A stretch of 47,977 nt of DNA from Oscillospiraceae bacterium (GTDB lineage Bacteria; Bacillota; Clostridia; Oscillospirales; Oscillospiraceae). The position numbers and the translations under genes are program-made. This document shows positions 15,549-23,725 of this stretch, one piece after another. Position 1 is the stretch's first letter; every line of letters starts with the position of its first letter. The stretch covers positions 1-47,977 of the forward strand of contig JAHHRX010000013.1 of assembly GCA_020025545.1 (NCBI GenBank), read 5' to 3'. The notes below the pieces were generated by a model, which saw only the letters and a list, made by a program, of their open reading frames with translations, had not been told where the DNA came from and searched no databases.

Positions 15549-15584
15549 AAAAAGCAGGCGTGCCATTCAAAAATGACACGCCTG
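15549..15584 (-). terminator. Terminator of the lysine ABC importer operon
   Basis: Minus strand: CAGGCGTGTCATT pairs with AATGGCACGCCTG (13 bp, one G-U) around a 4-nt loop, followed by CTTTTT, 20 bp past the ATPase stop. Confidence 0.85.
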
Positions 15585-15603
15585 TTGCTGCTTAAAAGGA
15601 AAA

Positions 15604-16344
15604 TCAGTCTTTCAGAAACCGGGACAAAAATTCTTTTGTCTCCTGCTTTTGCGGATCTCCAAAAACCTGCTCCGGTGTTCCCTGTTCACAGATAACACCA
15701 TCGTTCATATAGACAACCCGGTTGCTCACATCCCGTGCAAAAGCCATTTCATGGGTCACAACCAGCATAGTCATGCCTTCCCGGGCCAGCTGCTTCATAA
15801 CGGAAAGCACTTCTCCCACCATTTCTGGGTCCAGTGCAGAGGTTGGCTCGTCAAAAAGCAGAACATCCGGTCCCATCGCCAGTGCCCGCGCGATGGCAAC
15901 TCTCTGCTTCTGTCCGCCGGACATCTGCCGGGGCTTAGCATTGATATAAGGGGTCATCCCCACCTTATTGAGATAAAGAAGAGCCGTTTTTTCTGCCTCT
16001 TCCTTACTGCGTTTCAGAACCTTAATCTGGCCTACCATGCAGTTTTTCAGCACTGTCATGTTATTAAACAGATTAAAGGACTGGAAAACCATGCCCACAT
16101 GGGAACGGTATTCCGGAGCATTTACCTTCCGGTCAGCCACATTGATGCCGTCATAAATCACCTCGCCGGAGGTCGGCGTTTCCAAAAGATTCACGCACCG
16201 CAGAAGGGTAGATTTTCCGGAGCCGGAAGCGCCGATAATAGAGATCACGTCTCCCCGATTCACGGTAAAATCAATATCTTTCAGAACCTGATGATTTCCG
16301 AATGTTTTGCTCAGGTGTCTGATTTCCAATAGCTTTTCGTCCAT
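15604..16344 (-). CDS. Amino-acid ABC transporter ATP-binding protein (lysine)
   Basis: A 246-residue ABC ATPase of the polar amino-acid (GlnQ/HisP) family that powers the importer. It has Walker A GASGSGKST, signature MSGGQKQRVAIARAL, Walker B LLFDEPTSALDPEM and the H loop VTHEM. The start at 16344 follows GGAAGGAGGG and is one base past the permease stop, so it is translationally coupled; an upstream in-frame ATG at 16413 would overlap the permease by about 68 bp and is less likely. Lysine specificity is inferred from the riboswitch that heads the operon. Confidence 0.94.
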   Translation of the reverse strand: MDEKLLEIRHLSKTFGNHQVLKDIDFTVNRGDVISIIGASGSGKSTLLRCVNLLETPTSGEVIYDGINVADRKVNAPEYRSHVGMVFQSFNLFNNMTVLKNCMVGQIKVLKRSKEEAEKTALLYLNKVGMTPYINAKPRQMSGGQKQRVAIARALAMGPDVLLFDEPTSALDPEMVGEVLSVMKQLAREGMTMLVVTHEMAFARDVSNRVVYMNDGVICEQGTPEQVFGDPQKQETKEFLSRFLKD

Positions 16345-16345
16345 A

Positions 16346-17224
16346 TCAGCGCCCTCCTTCCTGTCTGCCGCTCTTGCGTTTTCCAGCCTTGCTAAACTCC
16401 CGACTTTGCTCATCCAGACAGCTGCCCCGGTTGGGATGTCTGTATGTACCGGCGGTCATCACCAGAGGATCCTCCTGAACAAGCTCATAGTGGTCAGATC
16501 CGTCCATCTTCTTTTCCAGCCAGCGAAGCAGGAAAGAAGCAACAAGGGTCAGCGTCAGATAGCCCACCATTTCGATCACTGCGGAAGGAAAATATTTGAG
16601 GTTCATGCCGACAATATTTCTGTGAGCGCCAAAGAATTCTACAAATCCGATGACAAACATAACGGAGGTGTCCTTGATGTTGATAATAAAGTTGTTTCCG
16701 ATCTGCGGAATGATGTTGCGAATTGCCTGCGGCATGATCACATTGGTCATGGTCTGCACATGGGTCATGCCAATTGCCTTGGCACCTTCGGTCTGGCCGG
16801 AGTCAACAGAGTTAATGCCGCCCCGAACAGATTCCGCCATATAGGCTCCGGTATTGACGGAAACAACAACCATTGCCGCCATCCAGATACCGCTCATTCC
16901 CTTGAAAGATATGGCACCGTCTGTAAAATACGGCAGGCCGTAGAAAATAAATACTGCCTGCAGCACCATGGGCGTACCGCGGAACACTTCCACATAGATC
17001 CGCACAATGGCACGAATCAGCTTCAGAAAAAACCGCTTGAGTGGGGGATCCTGTTTTGCGCAGGGAATCGTGTTCAGGATTCCGCACACAAATCCAATCA
17101 GACAGCCTACCAAAGTAGCCACTACCGCAAGGATCAGAGTATTGCGGATACCGATCAGATATTGGTCACTGTAATTTGTCCATAGGATCTTAATATCTTC
17201 TGTCAGCTTTAAAAGCTTATCCAT
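16346..17224 (-). CDS. Amino-acid ABC transporter permease (lysine)
   Basis: A 292-residue HisM/GlnP-type permease with an N-terminal helix (about 24-48), the FRGTPMVLQ segment, further helices, and the EAA loop EGAKAIGMTHVQTMTNVIMP that docks to the ATPase. It is longer than the common 215-240 residues because of a hydrophilic, basic C-terminal tail of about 45 residues after the last helix. Only one permease gene is present, so it probably acts as a homodimer. It lies between the binding protein and the ATPase. AAGGAGCC precedes the start. Confidence 0.93.
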   Translation of the reverse strand: MDKLLKLTEDIKILWTNYSDQYLIGIRNTLILAVVATLVGCLIGFVCGILNTIPCAKQDPPLKRFFLKLIRAIVRIYVEVFRGTPMVLQAVFIFYGLPYFTDGAISFKGMSGIWMAAMVVVSVNTGAYMAESVRGGINSVDSGQTEGAKAIGMTHVQTMTNVIMPQAIRNIIPQIGNNFIINIKDTSVMFVIGFVEFFGAHRNIVGMNLKYFPSAVIEMVGYLTLTLVASFLLRWLEKKMDGSDHYELVQEDPLVMTAGTYRHPNRGSCLDEQSREFSKAGKRKSGRQEGGR

Positions 17225-17247
17225 GCCTCTTCCGGCTCCTTCCTTTT

Positions 17248-18111
17248 TCAGATCTTGGGCTGAACGGCAATTGCGTCATTCATCATGTTGCTAAAATCAT
17301 CTGCATTCATGGTCTTCAAAACTGCGTTTGCAGCATCCAGAAGAGTGGTATTGCCCTTTTTCACAGACAGTCCGATGTCAATTTCGCTCTGATCGACCTC
17401 AAAGTTATCATCGCTGTTGCTGAAATCAAGGATCATCAGATCGTCATAGGTGCTGCAGGCGCCCATAGCAGTGGGCATATCGCAGCAGATGTAGTCAACA
17501 GTGCCGCTTTCCACAGCCATGATCATAGCCGATGCGGATTCGGATGCGGGCATCAGCTTTGCATCCTTAATCTGAGGAAGGCAGGAGGAATACCAGATTG
17601 TTCCGGTCTGAGCAGTGCAGGTTCCGGTAAGCTGAGAGATTCCGGTAGCCTGAGACTGTGCAGAGCCCTTCTTGGTAACACAAACAATGGAGGCATAGTA
17701 GTAAGGGCCGGCCATATCCACCTCAGCCATGCGTTCCCCGGTCATGGACTGTCCGGCAATGACCATATCAATATTGCCGGCATTCAGCGCAGGGGTCAGA
17801 CCGTCCCAGCCAATTGCCATGACTTCCAGCTTCCAGCCGTTGGCCTCGCAGATCTTCTTTGCGATCATCACATCGTAGCCGTTGGCATAGGTACCGGGGT
17901 TGTTGACAATGGGCACAGCACCGTTGCTGTCACTGGTCTGCGTCCAGTTGTAGGGAGCGTAGGAACACTCCATGCCAACCGTCAGCACACCGTCCTCCAC
18001 TCCGCTGAGGGCCTCACCGCTGCCGGAATTTCCGCCAGTCTTTGAGCTGCCGCATGCAGCCATAGTCAGCATCAATGTAACAGCCAGAAGTAAACTCATC
18101 CATCTTTTCAT
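17248..18111 (-). CDS. Amino-acid ABC transporter substrate-binding lipoprotein (lysine)
   Basis: A 287-residue surface receptor. The signal peptide ends in the lipobox TMAAC with lipidated C20, followed by a Gly/Ser linker. The type 3 solute-binding fold is seen in GVLTVGMECSYAPYNW at the start of lobe 1 and IDMVIAGQSMTGERMAEVDM at the hinge region. GAAGGAGATT precedes the ATG. As first gene after the lysine riboswitch it should bind L-lysine, an assignment that rests on regulation rather than on residues in the pocket. Confidence 0.93.
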   Translation of the reverse strand: MKRWMSLLLAVTLMLTMAACGSSKTGGNSGSGEALSGVEDGVLTVGMECSYAPYNWTQTSDSNGAVPIVNNPGTYANGYDVMIAKKICEANGWKLEVMAIGWDGLTPALNAGNIDMVIAGQSMTGERMAEVDMAGPYYYASIVCVTKKGSAQSQATGISQLTGTCTAQTGTIWYSSCLPQIKDAKLMPASESASAMIMAVESGTVDYICCDMPTAMGACSTYDDLMILDFSNSDDNFEVDQSEIDIGLSVKKGNTTLLDAANAVLKTMNADDFSNMMNDAIAVQPKI

Positions 18112-18167
18112 AATAATAATCTCCTTCTCGTTTTTTGGTTGCAGAAAACAAATTCTGCTTTGGGCAT

Positions 18168-18198
18168 AAAAAATCGGATCGCCTTGTCAAGCGACCCG
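18168..18198 (-). terminator. Riboswitch-controlled terminator
   Basis: Minus strand: CGGGTCGC pairs with GCGATCCG around an 8-nt loop, followed by ATTTTTTA. It lies between the lysine aptamer and the binding-protein gene, as expected of a lysine-induced off switch. Confidence 0.85.
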
Positions 18199-18273
18199 TC
18201 AGCATCAACCATATCCCAAAATACAAAAAGAAAATGGAAAACGACTGCCTTCGATAGCGCTTCACGAAAATTT

Positions 18274-18416
18274 GTGACAGTCCGTCAGATGTTCTCTGAC
18301 GCCCCAGCAAGAAGAAATCAGGCAACCTCTTCTCACTTCGGCGGATTTTCCTTTCTCCTGTGACGGCTGCCTGGCCTTGCCACCGGGTACTCATAAACTC
18401 CGCGCCTCTATCTGAG
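18274..18416 (-). promoter_or_regulatory. Lysine riboswitch (L box) aptamer
   Basis: On the minus strand the conserved L-box blocks appear in order: GATAGAGGCGCGGAGTTTAT, then GAGTA, the GGAAAATCCGCCGAAGTG block, TTGCTGGGGCG and the closing ACTGTCAC. Together they form the five-helix junction that binds L-lysine. A terminator follows about 75 nt later, so high lysine should stop transcription of the importer. It gives the strongest available evidence for the transporter's substrate. Confidence 0.95.
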
Positions 18417-18433
18417 CGATTCAATTCCTACAC

Positions 18434-18462
18434 ATGGTATCACAGTAATACGCCCCTGTCAA
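18434..18462 (-). promoter_or_regulatory. Promoter of the lysine riboswitch operon
   Basis: Minus strand: perfect TTGACA (18462-18457), a 17-bp spacer, TACCAT (18439-18434), about 20 bp upstream of the aptamer. Confidence 0.7.
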
Positions 18463-18586
18463 TGCCCTTCTTTACTTTTTCCCCAATAAAAATTGGTTTT
18501 TTAAAATTTTCCGGCGTTTTTTCTGTTTCCTCATGGAAATCACAAATTCTTCTGCTACTGGATTTTCATTTTGCCTGTCAGCGAAT

Positions 18587-18615
18587 GCATGAAACGGCAA
18601 TTTTTGTAAACACTA
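18587..18615 (+). promoter_or_regulatory. Possible sigma-G-type promoter of spoVAD
   Basis: GCATGA (18587-18592), a 16-bp gap and AACACTA (18609-18615) weakly resemble the sigma-G pattern (GAATA and CATACTA). The spacing is one or two bases short. Offered because spoVA genes are forespore-expressed. Nothing else is recognised in 18463-18643. Confidence 0.3.
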
Positions 18616-18643
18616 GGGAAAAACCAGAAAAGAAGGTACAGCT

Positions 18644-19663
18644 ATGTCAGAAAACAAGCGAGGAAAACACAGCTTTGTTCTCCCCCGGCTTCCGGTCATC
18701 ACCCAATGGGCCAGTGTCGCCGGAAAAAAAGAAAAGGAAGGTCCCTTGGGATACACCTTTGACATTGTATCCGAGGACACATATTTCGGTCAGAAAACCT
18801 GGGAGCAGGCAGAAAAGCAGATGCAGAAACTGGTTCTTCAGAAGCTGATGGACAAGGCCGGGCTTCAGCCCGATCAGATTGGTCTTGTCTTTTCCGGAGA
18901 TTTGCTGAACCAGTGCATCGGCTCCTCCTTTACTTTAAGAAACACCGGAATTCCCCACCTGGGGCTGTATGGTGCCTGCTCCACCATGGCAGAAAGCCTG
19001 CTTCTGGCTTCTATGACCGTCAGCGGCGGCTTTTCTGACCGAGTCATTGCCATGACCTCCTCCCATTTTGCCTCCTCTGAGCGCCAGTACCGCTTCCCGC
19101 TTGGGTACGGCGGTCAGCGGACTCCCACAGCGCAATGGACTGTCACCGGCTCCGGGGCCGCTCTGGTGCAATCTGCCGGAAAAGGGCCGCGAATTGAGTG
19201 CTGCACCATCGGAACGGTCACGGATCTCGGCATTAAAGATGCTAATAACATGGGTTGCGCCATGGCGCCTGCAGCCTATGCCACCATTCGCTCACATTTT
19301 GACGATTTCGGCAGAGGCCCGGAAGATTTTGATCTGATTGCTACCGGTGATCTCGGTCAGCTGGGAAAGGAAGTCCTTCTAGAGCTTGCCAAACGGGATG
19401 GCGTCTATCTCGGCGGAAAGCTGACAGACTGCGGCACCTTGGTATTTGATAACACAAAACAGGATGTCCACGCAGGCGGATCCGGCTGCGGATGCAGCGC
19501 CATTACGCTCTGCGGCCATCTTCTGAATCAGGTAGCATCAGGAAAACGCAAACGGATACTGTTCTGCGGCACCGGCGCTCTTCTCTCCCCTACTTCCACG
19601 CAGCAGGGGCTGCCCATTCCGGGTGTCTGCCACGCAGTATCCATCATGGGAGGGGAATCATAA
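18644..19663 (+). CDS. spoVAD: Stage V sporulation protein AD
   Basis: A 339-residue thiolase-like protein of the SpoVA channel, which moves dipicolinic acid into the forming spore and out during germination; SpoVAD binds dipicolinate. Family hallmarks are the YGACSTMAESL segment, MTSSHFASSERQYRFPL, the QRTPTAQWTVTG block and DFDLIATGDLGQLG. It is complete and of normal length. GAAGG precedes the ATG. In Bacillus and Clostridium spoVAC normally lies directly upstream; here the upstream DNA is the divergent lysine riboswitch region. Confidence 0.96.
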   Translation: MSENKRGKHSFVLPRLPVITQWASVAGKKEKEGPLGYTFDIVSEDTYFGQKTWEQAEKQMQKLVLQKLMDKAGLQPDQIGLVFSGDLLNQCIGSSFTLRNTGIPHLGLYGACSTMAESLLLASMTVSGGFSDRVIAMTSSHFASSERQYRFPLGYGGQRTPTAQWTVTGSGAALVQSAGKGPRIECCTIGTVTDLGIKDANNMGCAMAPAAYATIRSHFDDFGRGPEDFDLIATGDLGQLGKEVLLELAKRDGVYLGGKLTDCGTLVFDNTKQDVHAGGSGCGCSAITLCGHLLNQVASGKRKRILFCGTGALLSPTSTQQGLPIPGVCHAVSIMGGES

Positions 19664-19665
19664 TC

Positions 19666-20022
19666 ATGGAATATGTGAAAGCCTTTCTGATAGGCGGCTG
19701 TTTTTGTCTCATCGGCCAGATTCTCATTGATAAAACCAGTCTGACACCGGCAAGAATTCTGGTTAGCTATGTGGTCGCAGGCGTGTTCCTCGGAGCCATA
19801 GGACTTTACGAGCCCCTGATGGAATTTGCAGGTGCAGGCGCCGGCGTACCCCTTACTGGCTTCGGCTATCAGCTTGCAAGAGGCGTCAAAGAAGCTGTAA
19901 ACGAAATGGGTTTTCTGGGAATCGTTATGGGGGGGCTCAAGACCACCGCAGGCGGTATCACCGCCGCCATTATCTGCGGACTAATTGCAAGTATCTGTTT
20001 CCGGGATGCGGATAAATCCTGA
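19666..20022 (+). CDS. spoVAE: Stage V sporulation protein AE
   Basis: A 118-residue integral membrane protein with about four hydrophobic helices, including LIGGCFCLIGQILID at the start and GGITAAIICGLIASICF at the end. It matches the short SpoVAE (SpoVAEb) that with SpoVAC and SpoVAD forms the core dipicolinate channel. It starts two bases after the spoVAD stop, with GGGAGGGG inside the end of spoVAD as ribosome site. Normal length. Confidence 0.93.
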   Translation: MEYVKAFLIGGCFCLIGQILIDKTSLTPARILVSYVVAGVFLGAIGLYEPLMEFAGAGAGVPLTGFGYQLARGVKEAVNEMGFLGIVMGGLKTTAGGITAAIICGLIASICFRDADKS

Positions 20023-20082
20023 ATTTTGGGGAATACTAGTTTCGCAGCAAAGCTGCAATTGATTCCATCGGAGGATAAGTTT

Positions 20083-20178
20083 ATGAAAATGAATAAGAAT
20101 CAGAATTCCAAGAAAAGCGAAGCCAAAGCACAGGTAACATCCGAGAACAGTCAAAACAAGGCCGAGAACAAGAAGTAA
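20083..20178 (+). CDS. Small basic Lys/Asn-rich peptide
   Basis: A 31-residue frame (MKMNKNQNSKK at its start, ENKK at its end) with CGGAGGA eight bases upstream and a strong terminator just after. It contains only Lys, Asn, Gln, Glu, Ser, Ala, Met, Val and Thr, with no aromatic residue or Cys, so it is probably disordered. Composition and position behind spoVAD-spoVAE suggest a minor spore protein of the small, non-alpha/beta acid-soluble type; that is inference. A 60-bp gap separates it from spoVAE, so it could be in the same transcript. Confidence 0.6.
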   Translation: MKMNKNQNSKKSEAKAQVTSENSQNKAENKK

Positions 20179-20184
20179 ACCTGC

Positions 20185-20215
20185 AAAAAGGCACCATCTG
20201 GGATGGTGCCTTTTT
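20185..20215. terminator. Bidirectional terminator between the spoVA unit and addA
   Basis: AAAAAGGCACCATC with its complement (14 bp) around TGG, with T runs on both strands. It lies between the small-peptide stop and the addA stop. Confidence 0.9.
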
Positions 20216-20218
20216 ATT

Positions 20219-23200
20219 TTACACTGTTACAAACCGGTTCAGCCTGAAAAAATAGAGCAGAGTCTCTTTGATTGGTTTTTGATAGATCCGGCTCATGGCT
20301 TCAGCATACGCACGAACTTGGGGCCTGTAAAATTCTGCCCGCTCCGGCAAAGTTTCCTCCGTCACAAAGTCCGTCTTATAATCAAGGATCGTGATGCCAT
20401 CCTCTTCCATAAGTGCGCAGTCTACCACGCCCTGCAGAAGAATCTTTTCCCCTCTGAGCTCCGGATGGAAGTTCTCACCGTCGTCCAATACGGAGAATTT
20501 GAATTCCCGCAGGATATTTCCGCCATGCTGCAGTTTCTGCCCTATGGGTGTCTGCATAAAACGGAAGATGGCAGCGCTGTCCGCAATTTTTTCCTGTTCT
20601 TCCGTCAGGAATCCCACTTCACGCAGGTGCCGGATTTCCCGTCTGGTTTCATCCTCAGTCCCGCAGTTTTCAAAGCGGACATACTGCATAAGCCGATGCA
20701 TGGCATTTCCGAAATCCGTGCTGTCGGTTTTCTTTTCCACAAAGGACGGCCGCCGCCAGCCGGGTTTTCTTTTGGGGAAATTCCCTGCATTTTCTGCCGC
20801 CTCCTCGTCCTTTTCTCTGCCCTTGCGCTGGGTGGCGGTCTGCTTGGAAGGTGCCGTCACTGCTGCCTCATGCGGGTAGCGGAATTCAAGGCTCTGCCGC
20901 AGTGCTTCTTCGGTTCCCTCAGGCATTGACTTTTCTTCTGTCTCCGGAGCCTTCTGAGAGACATCTGCAGGAGCCTCCGCCACGCCGATCCGCCACACGG
21001 GATCGCCCAGCTGTGTATGCTCCGGCTTTCCGCCCAGAGCAAACAGCTCCCCGGCCTCCGTATGCCCCAGCGCCGTCATGATGACCCACTCGCCCGGGCA
21101 GGACACATCCTGAATGAGAAGCCGGTCTGCTCCCGCATTCATTGCGTGAACCATATTGGTAAGTTGCTTGCCAAGTCCTTTGGGAGCGTAGGTCATAATC
21201 AGGCGGTCTCTGGCTCTTGTCAGCGCCACATAGAGGACACGCATTTCTTCTGAAAGGCTGTCAGCAGAAATTTTTGCGGCAATCGCCCGTTTGGCAATGG
21301 TCGGGAAGCGGACACGGTTCTTTTCGTCCACAGCCGATAGACCCAGCCCCAGTTCATGATCGCACAGAACCTGTGCTCTGGTGCTTTCCCTGTTGAAGGT
21401 CCGGGCAAGGCCGGAAACGAACACCACCGGAAATTCCAGCCCCTTGGACTTGTGGATACTCATAATGGTAACTGCACCGTTCACCGTTTGCTGCGCAGCA
21501 GATACCAGTCCCTTGTCCTCCATAGCTGTCAGGAAATCCAAAAATGCCTCCAGATCCCGCCGCCCGGTAGTCTCAAAATCCACCGCTAACTGGTAGAAGG
21601 TCTGCAAATTGGCAGCTTTCACTTCCCCGTCCGCCATGGCAGCGTACATGCTGTCCATGTATGTTTCAGAGAAAATTCGCTCAATCAGCTGTGCCAAAGG
21701 CTCCATTCGTGCCGCACGGCGCAGCACATTGAGTTTTTCCAAAAACGCCTGCACCTTCGGCGCATCTGACAGCAGGAGAGCATCGTAAAAACTTCCCTGC
21801 TGGCGGGCGCTTCGGATCACCGCCAGATCATCCGCTGTAAAGCAGAACACAGGGCTTGACAAAGTTGCAACTAACGGAATATCCTGCCTTGGATTGCTGA
21901 TGGTCTGCAAAAGTGAGCGGAGCGCCATAATTTCTTCGGTTTGCAGAAGATCGTCTCCGCCGCCGGTGGTACAACGAATACCGCGAGATTCCAGCGCTTC
22001 CTTAAAATAACTGCCGGAAGATCCGGGAGAGCGGAGCAAAATGGCAATGTCATCGGGAATGATGGGGCGTAAATTCTCCCCGTCCCGAACCATATGGGTG
22101 CCATCCAGCAGCTGTGCAATCCGTTGGGCAACAAACGCTGCTTCTTCATCATAGGCGCTTTCCCGAACCTCCAAAGCCCAAAGCTCCACTTCCGGCTCGT
22201 CCAGCGGTGTATGGGGGATGCCTTCCCGCAGTTCTTCGTCTTCCCCATAGGTAAGTCCTCCCACCTTGGGAGACATACACCTGCGGAATACATCGTTGAC
22301 CGCTTTCAGAACATCCCCGCCGGAGCGGAAATTACGAGATAGCATAACTTTTCTGCCTTCCATCGGCTTTGCTGTCTCCGCAGGGGCAAACGCTGCGTAT
22401 TTTTCGAGGAAGATGCCGGGGTCCGCCAGACGGAACTGATAGATGGACTGCTTGACATCGCCCACCATGAAGCAGTTCTGCCTTTTCACCGTCAGCGCCG
22501 AGAAGATAGCATCCTGAACCGCATTGGAGTCCTGATATTCGTCCACCATGATCTCCCGAAAACGGCGCCCAATCTCGTTTGCCGCTGCCGTCGGGCCGCT
22601 GCGGCTCTTGCCCAGCAGCAAGTCCAGACACCGATGCTCAAGATCTCCAAAATCCAGCACCCGGCGGGAACGCTTGAGTTTTTGATACTCTGTATCAAAC
22701 TTCCGCACCAGATTAACCATACCCTCCACGGCCAGACTGCACTTTTCCATTTCCTCCATTACCACTGAGCTTGGGTCGGCAAAAGTTTTCAGGCGCTTTG
22801 CAAGACCGGCTTTACAGCCGTTGCGCACCGCTTTGATCCGCTCCTGCAAATCCATATCCGGGCATTTCTTGGGAAAGCGCAATGTGCCGTAGGCAATGTC
22901 CTTATTCTGCACTACTTCGTCCCATGTGGTGCTTTCCATTAGATGCCGCAGCTGCATAATCTCCCCGGCCAGCAGTGCCGCAGGTTTTTCCATTCCCTCT
23001 GCCTTTGCGGCAGCATTGGCACAGCGTTCCATGGCTTCGATCTGCATTCCCAGATAATCCATCAGATCCGCCATCAGATACTTTCCCCAAACCGTCTGGG
23101 CGGCATCCGCAATGGCATCCGTCCGGGCATTTTCCACACAGGCAGAAAGCCATCTTTCCGGATCCAGATGACACCGGGCGCTGTCATAAACCTTCAGAAG

Positions 23201-23725
23201 GATCTCGGGAACAAGGCGGTCATCCCGTCCCAGTCCCTGCGTATCCACAAAGGAACGGAACGACGCATCCTCCGGATTCTGATAGGCCTCATCCAGCACT
23301 TTCCCCATGCATCGTTCCCGAAGCTCTCGGCACTCGTTTTCATCTGCCACCCGAAAATCCGCAGAAAGATCCACAGCAAAAGCATATTCCCGCAGGATCT
23401 CCGTACAGAAGGAGTGGACAGTGGAAATCTTTGTAAGATAAAGCCGCTGCATCTGCCGCTGCAAATGTCGGTTTTCCGGGTCTTCGGCAATTTTTTCCGT
23501 AAGCTTCGCCGCAATCTTGCCCCGCAGCTCTGACGCCGCAGCCGTTGTATATGTAATAATCAGAAATTCGTCCAGATTGGCAGGCTGCACAGGGTCCATA
23601 AGATAGCTCAGCAGGCGATCCACCAGAACCTTCGTTTTACCGGAACCTGCCGCTGCCGAAACCAGCAGTTTTCCGCCGCGGTTTTTTACAGCCATTTCCT
23701 GTTGCGGTGTCAATTTTTCAGCCAT
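20219..23725 (-). CDS. addA: ATP-dependent helicase/nuclease subunit A
   Basis: A 1168-residue subunit of the AddAB complex, the Gram-positive counterpart of RecBCD, which processes double-strand breaks up to a Chi-like site for RecA loading. The UvrD-type helicase begins with SAAAGSGKT (Walker A, about 22-30), has VDEYQDSN (motif II), GDVKQSIYQFR and VALTRARDRL (motif VI). The C-terminal PD-(D/E)XK nuclease has VVDCALMEEDGITILDYKTD and the QVRAYAEA motif. Length is normal. The start overlaps the end of addB by 8 bp, so the two are translationally coupled. Confidence 0.97.
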   Translation of the reverse strand: MAEKLTPQQEMAVKNRGGKLLVSAAAGSGKTKVLVDRLLSYLMDPVQPANLDEFLIITYTTAAASELRGKIAAKLTEKIAEDPENRHLQRQMQRLYLTKISTVHSFCTEILREYAFAVDLSADFRVADENECRELRERCMGKVLDEAYQNPEDASFRSFVDTQGLGRDDRLVPEILLKVYDSARCHLDPERWLSACVENARTDAIADAAQTVWGKYLMADLMDYLGMQIEAMERCANAAAKAEGMEKPAALLAGEIMQLRHLMESTTWDEVVQNKDIAYGTLRFPKKCPDMDLQERIKAVRNGCKAGLAKRLKTFADPSSVVMEEMEKCSLAVEGMVNLVRKFDTEYQKLKRSRRVLDFGDLEHRCLDLLLGKSRSGPTAAANEIGRRFREIMVDEYQDSNAVQDAIFSALTVKRQNCFMVGDVKQSIYQFRLADPGIFLEKYAAFAPAETAKPMEGRKVMLSRNFRSGGDVLKAVNDVFRRCMSPKVGGLTYGEDEELREGIPHTPLDEPEVELWALEVRESAYDEEAAFVAQRIAQLLDGTHMVRDGENLRPIIPDDIAILLRSPGSSGSYFKEALESRGIRCTTGGGDDLLQTEEIMALRSLLQTISNPRQDIPLVATLSSPVFCFTADDLAVIRSARQQGSFYDALLLSDAPKVQAFLEKLNVLRRAARMEPLAQLIERIFSETYMDSMYAAMADGEVKAANLQTFYQLAVDFETTGRRDLEAFLDFLTAMEDKGLVSAAQQTVNGAVTIMSIHKSKGLEFPVVFVSGLARTFNRESTRAQVLCDHELGLGLSAVDEKNRVRFPTIAKRAIAAKISADSLSEEMRVLYVALTRARDRLIMTYAPKGLGKQLTNMVHAMNAGADRLLIQDVSCPGEWVIMTALGHTEAGELFALGGKPEHTQLGDPVWRIGVAEAPADVSQKAPETEEKSMPEGTEEALRQSLEFRYPHEAAVTAPSKQTATQRKGREKDEEAAENAGNFPKRKPGWRRPSFVEKKTDSTDFGNAMHRLMQYVRFENCGTEDETRREIRHLREVGFLTEEQEKIADSAAIFRFMQTPIGQKLQHGGNILREFKFSVLDDGENFHPELRGEKILLQGVVDCALMEEDGITILDYKTDFVTEETLPERAEFYRPQVRAYAEAMSRIYQKPIKETLLYFFRLNRFVTV

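Noticed and set aside
15649..17185. Plus-strand frames opposite the ABC importer genes
   Set aside because: Antisense shadows; the importer genes have all family motifs and ribosome sites.
20040..20062. Small hairpin GCAGC-AAA-GCTGC after spoVAE as a terminator
   Set aside because: Only five base pairs and no T run.
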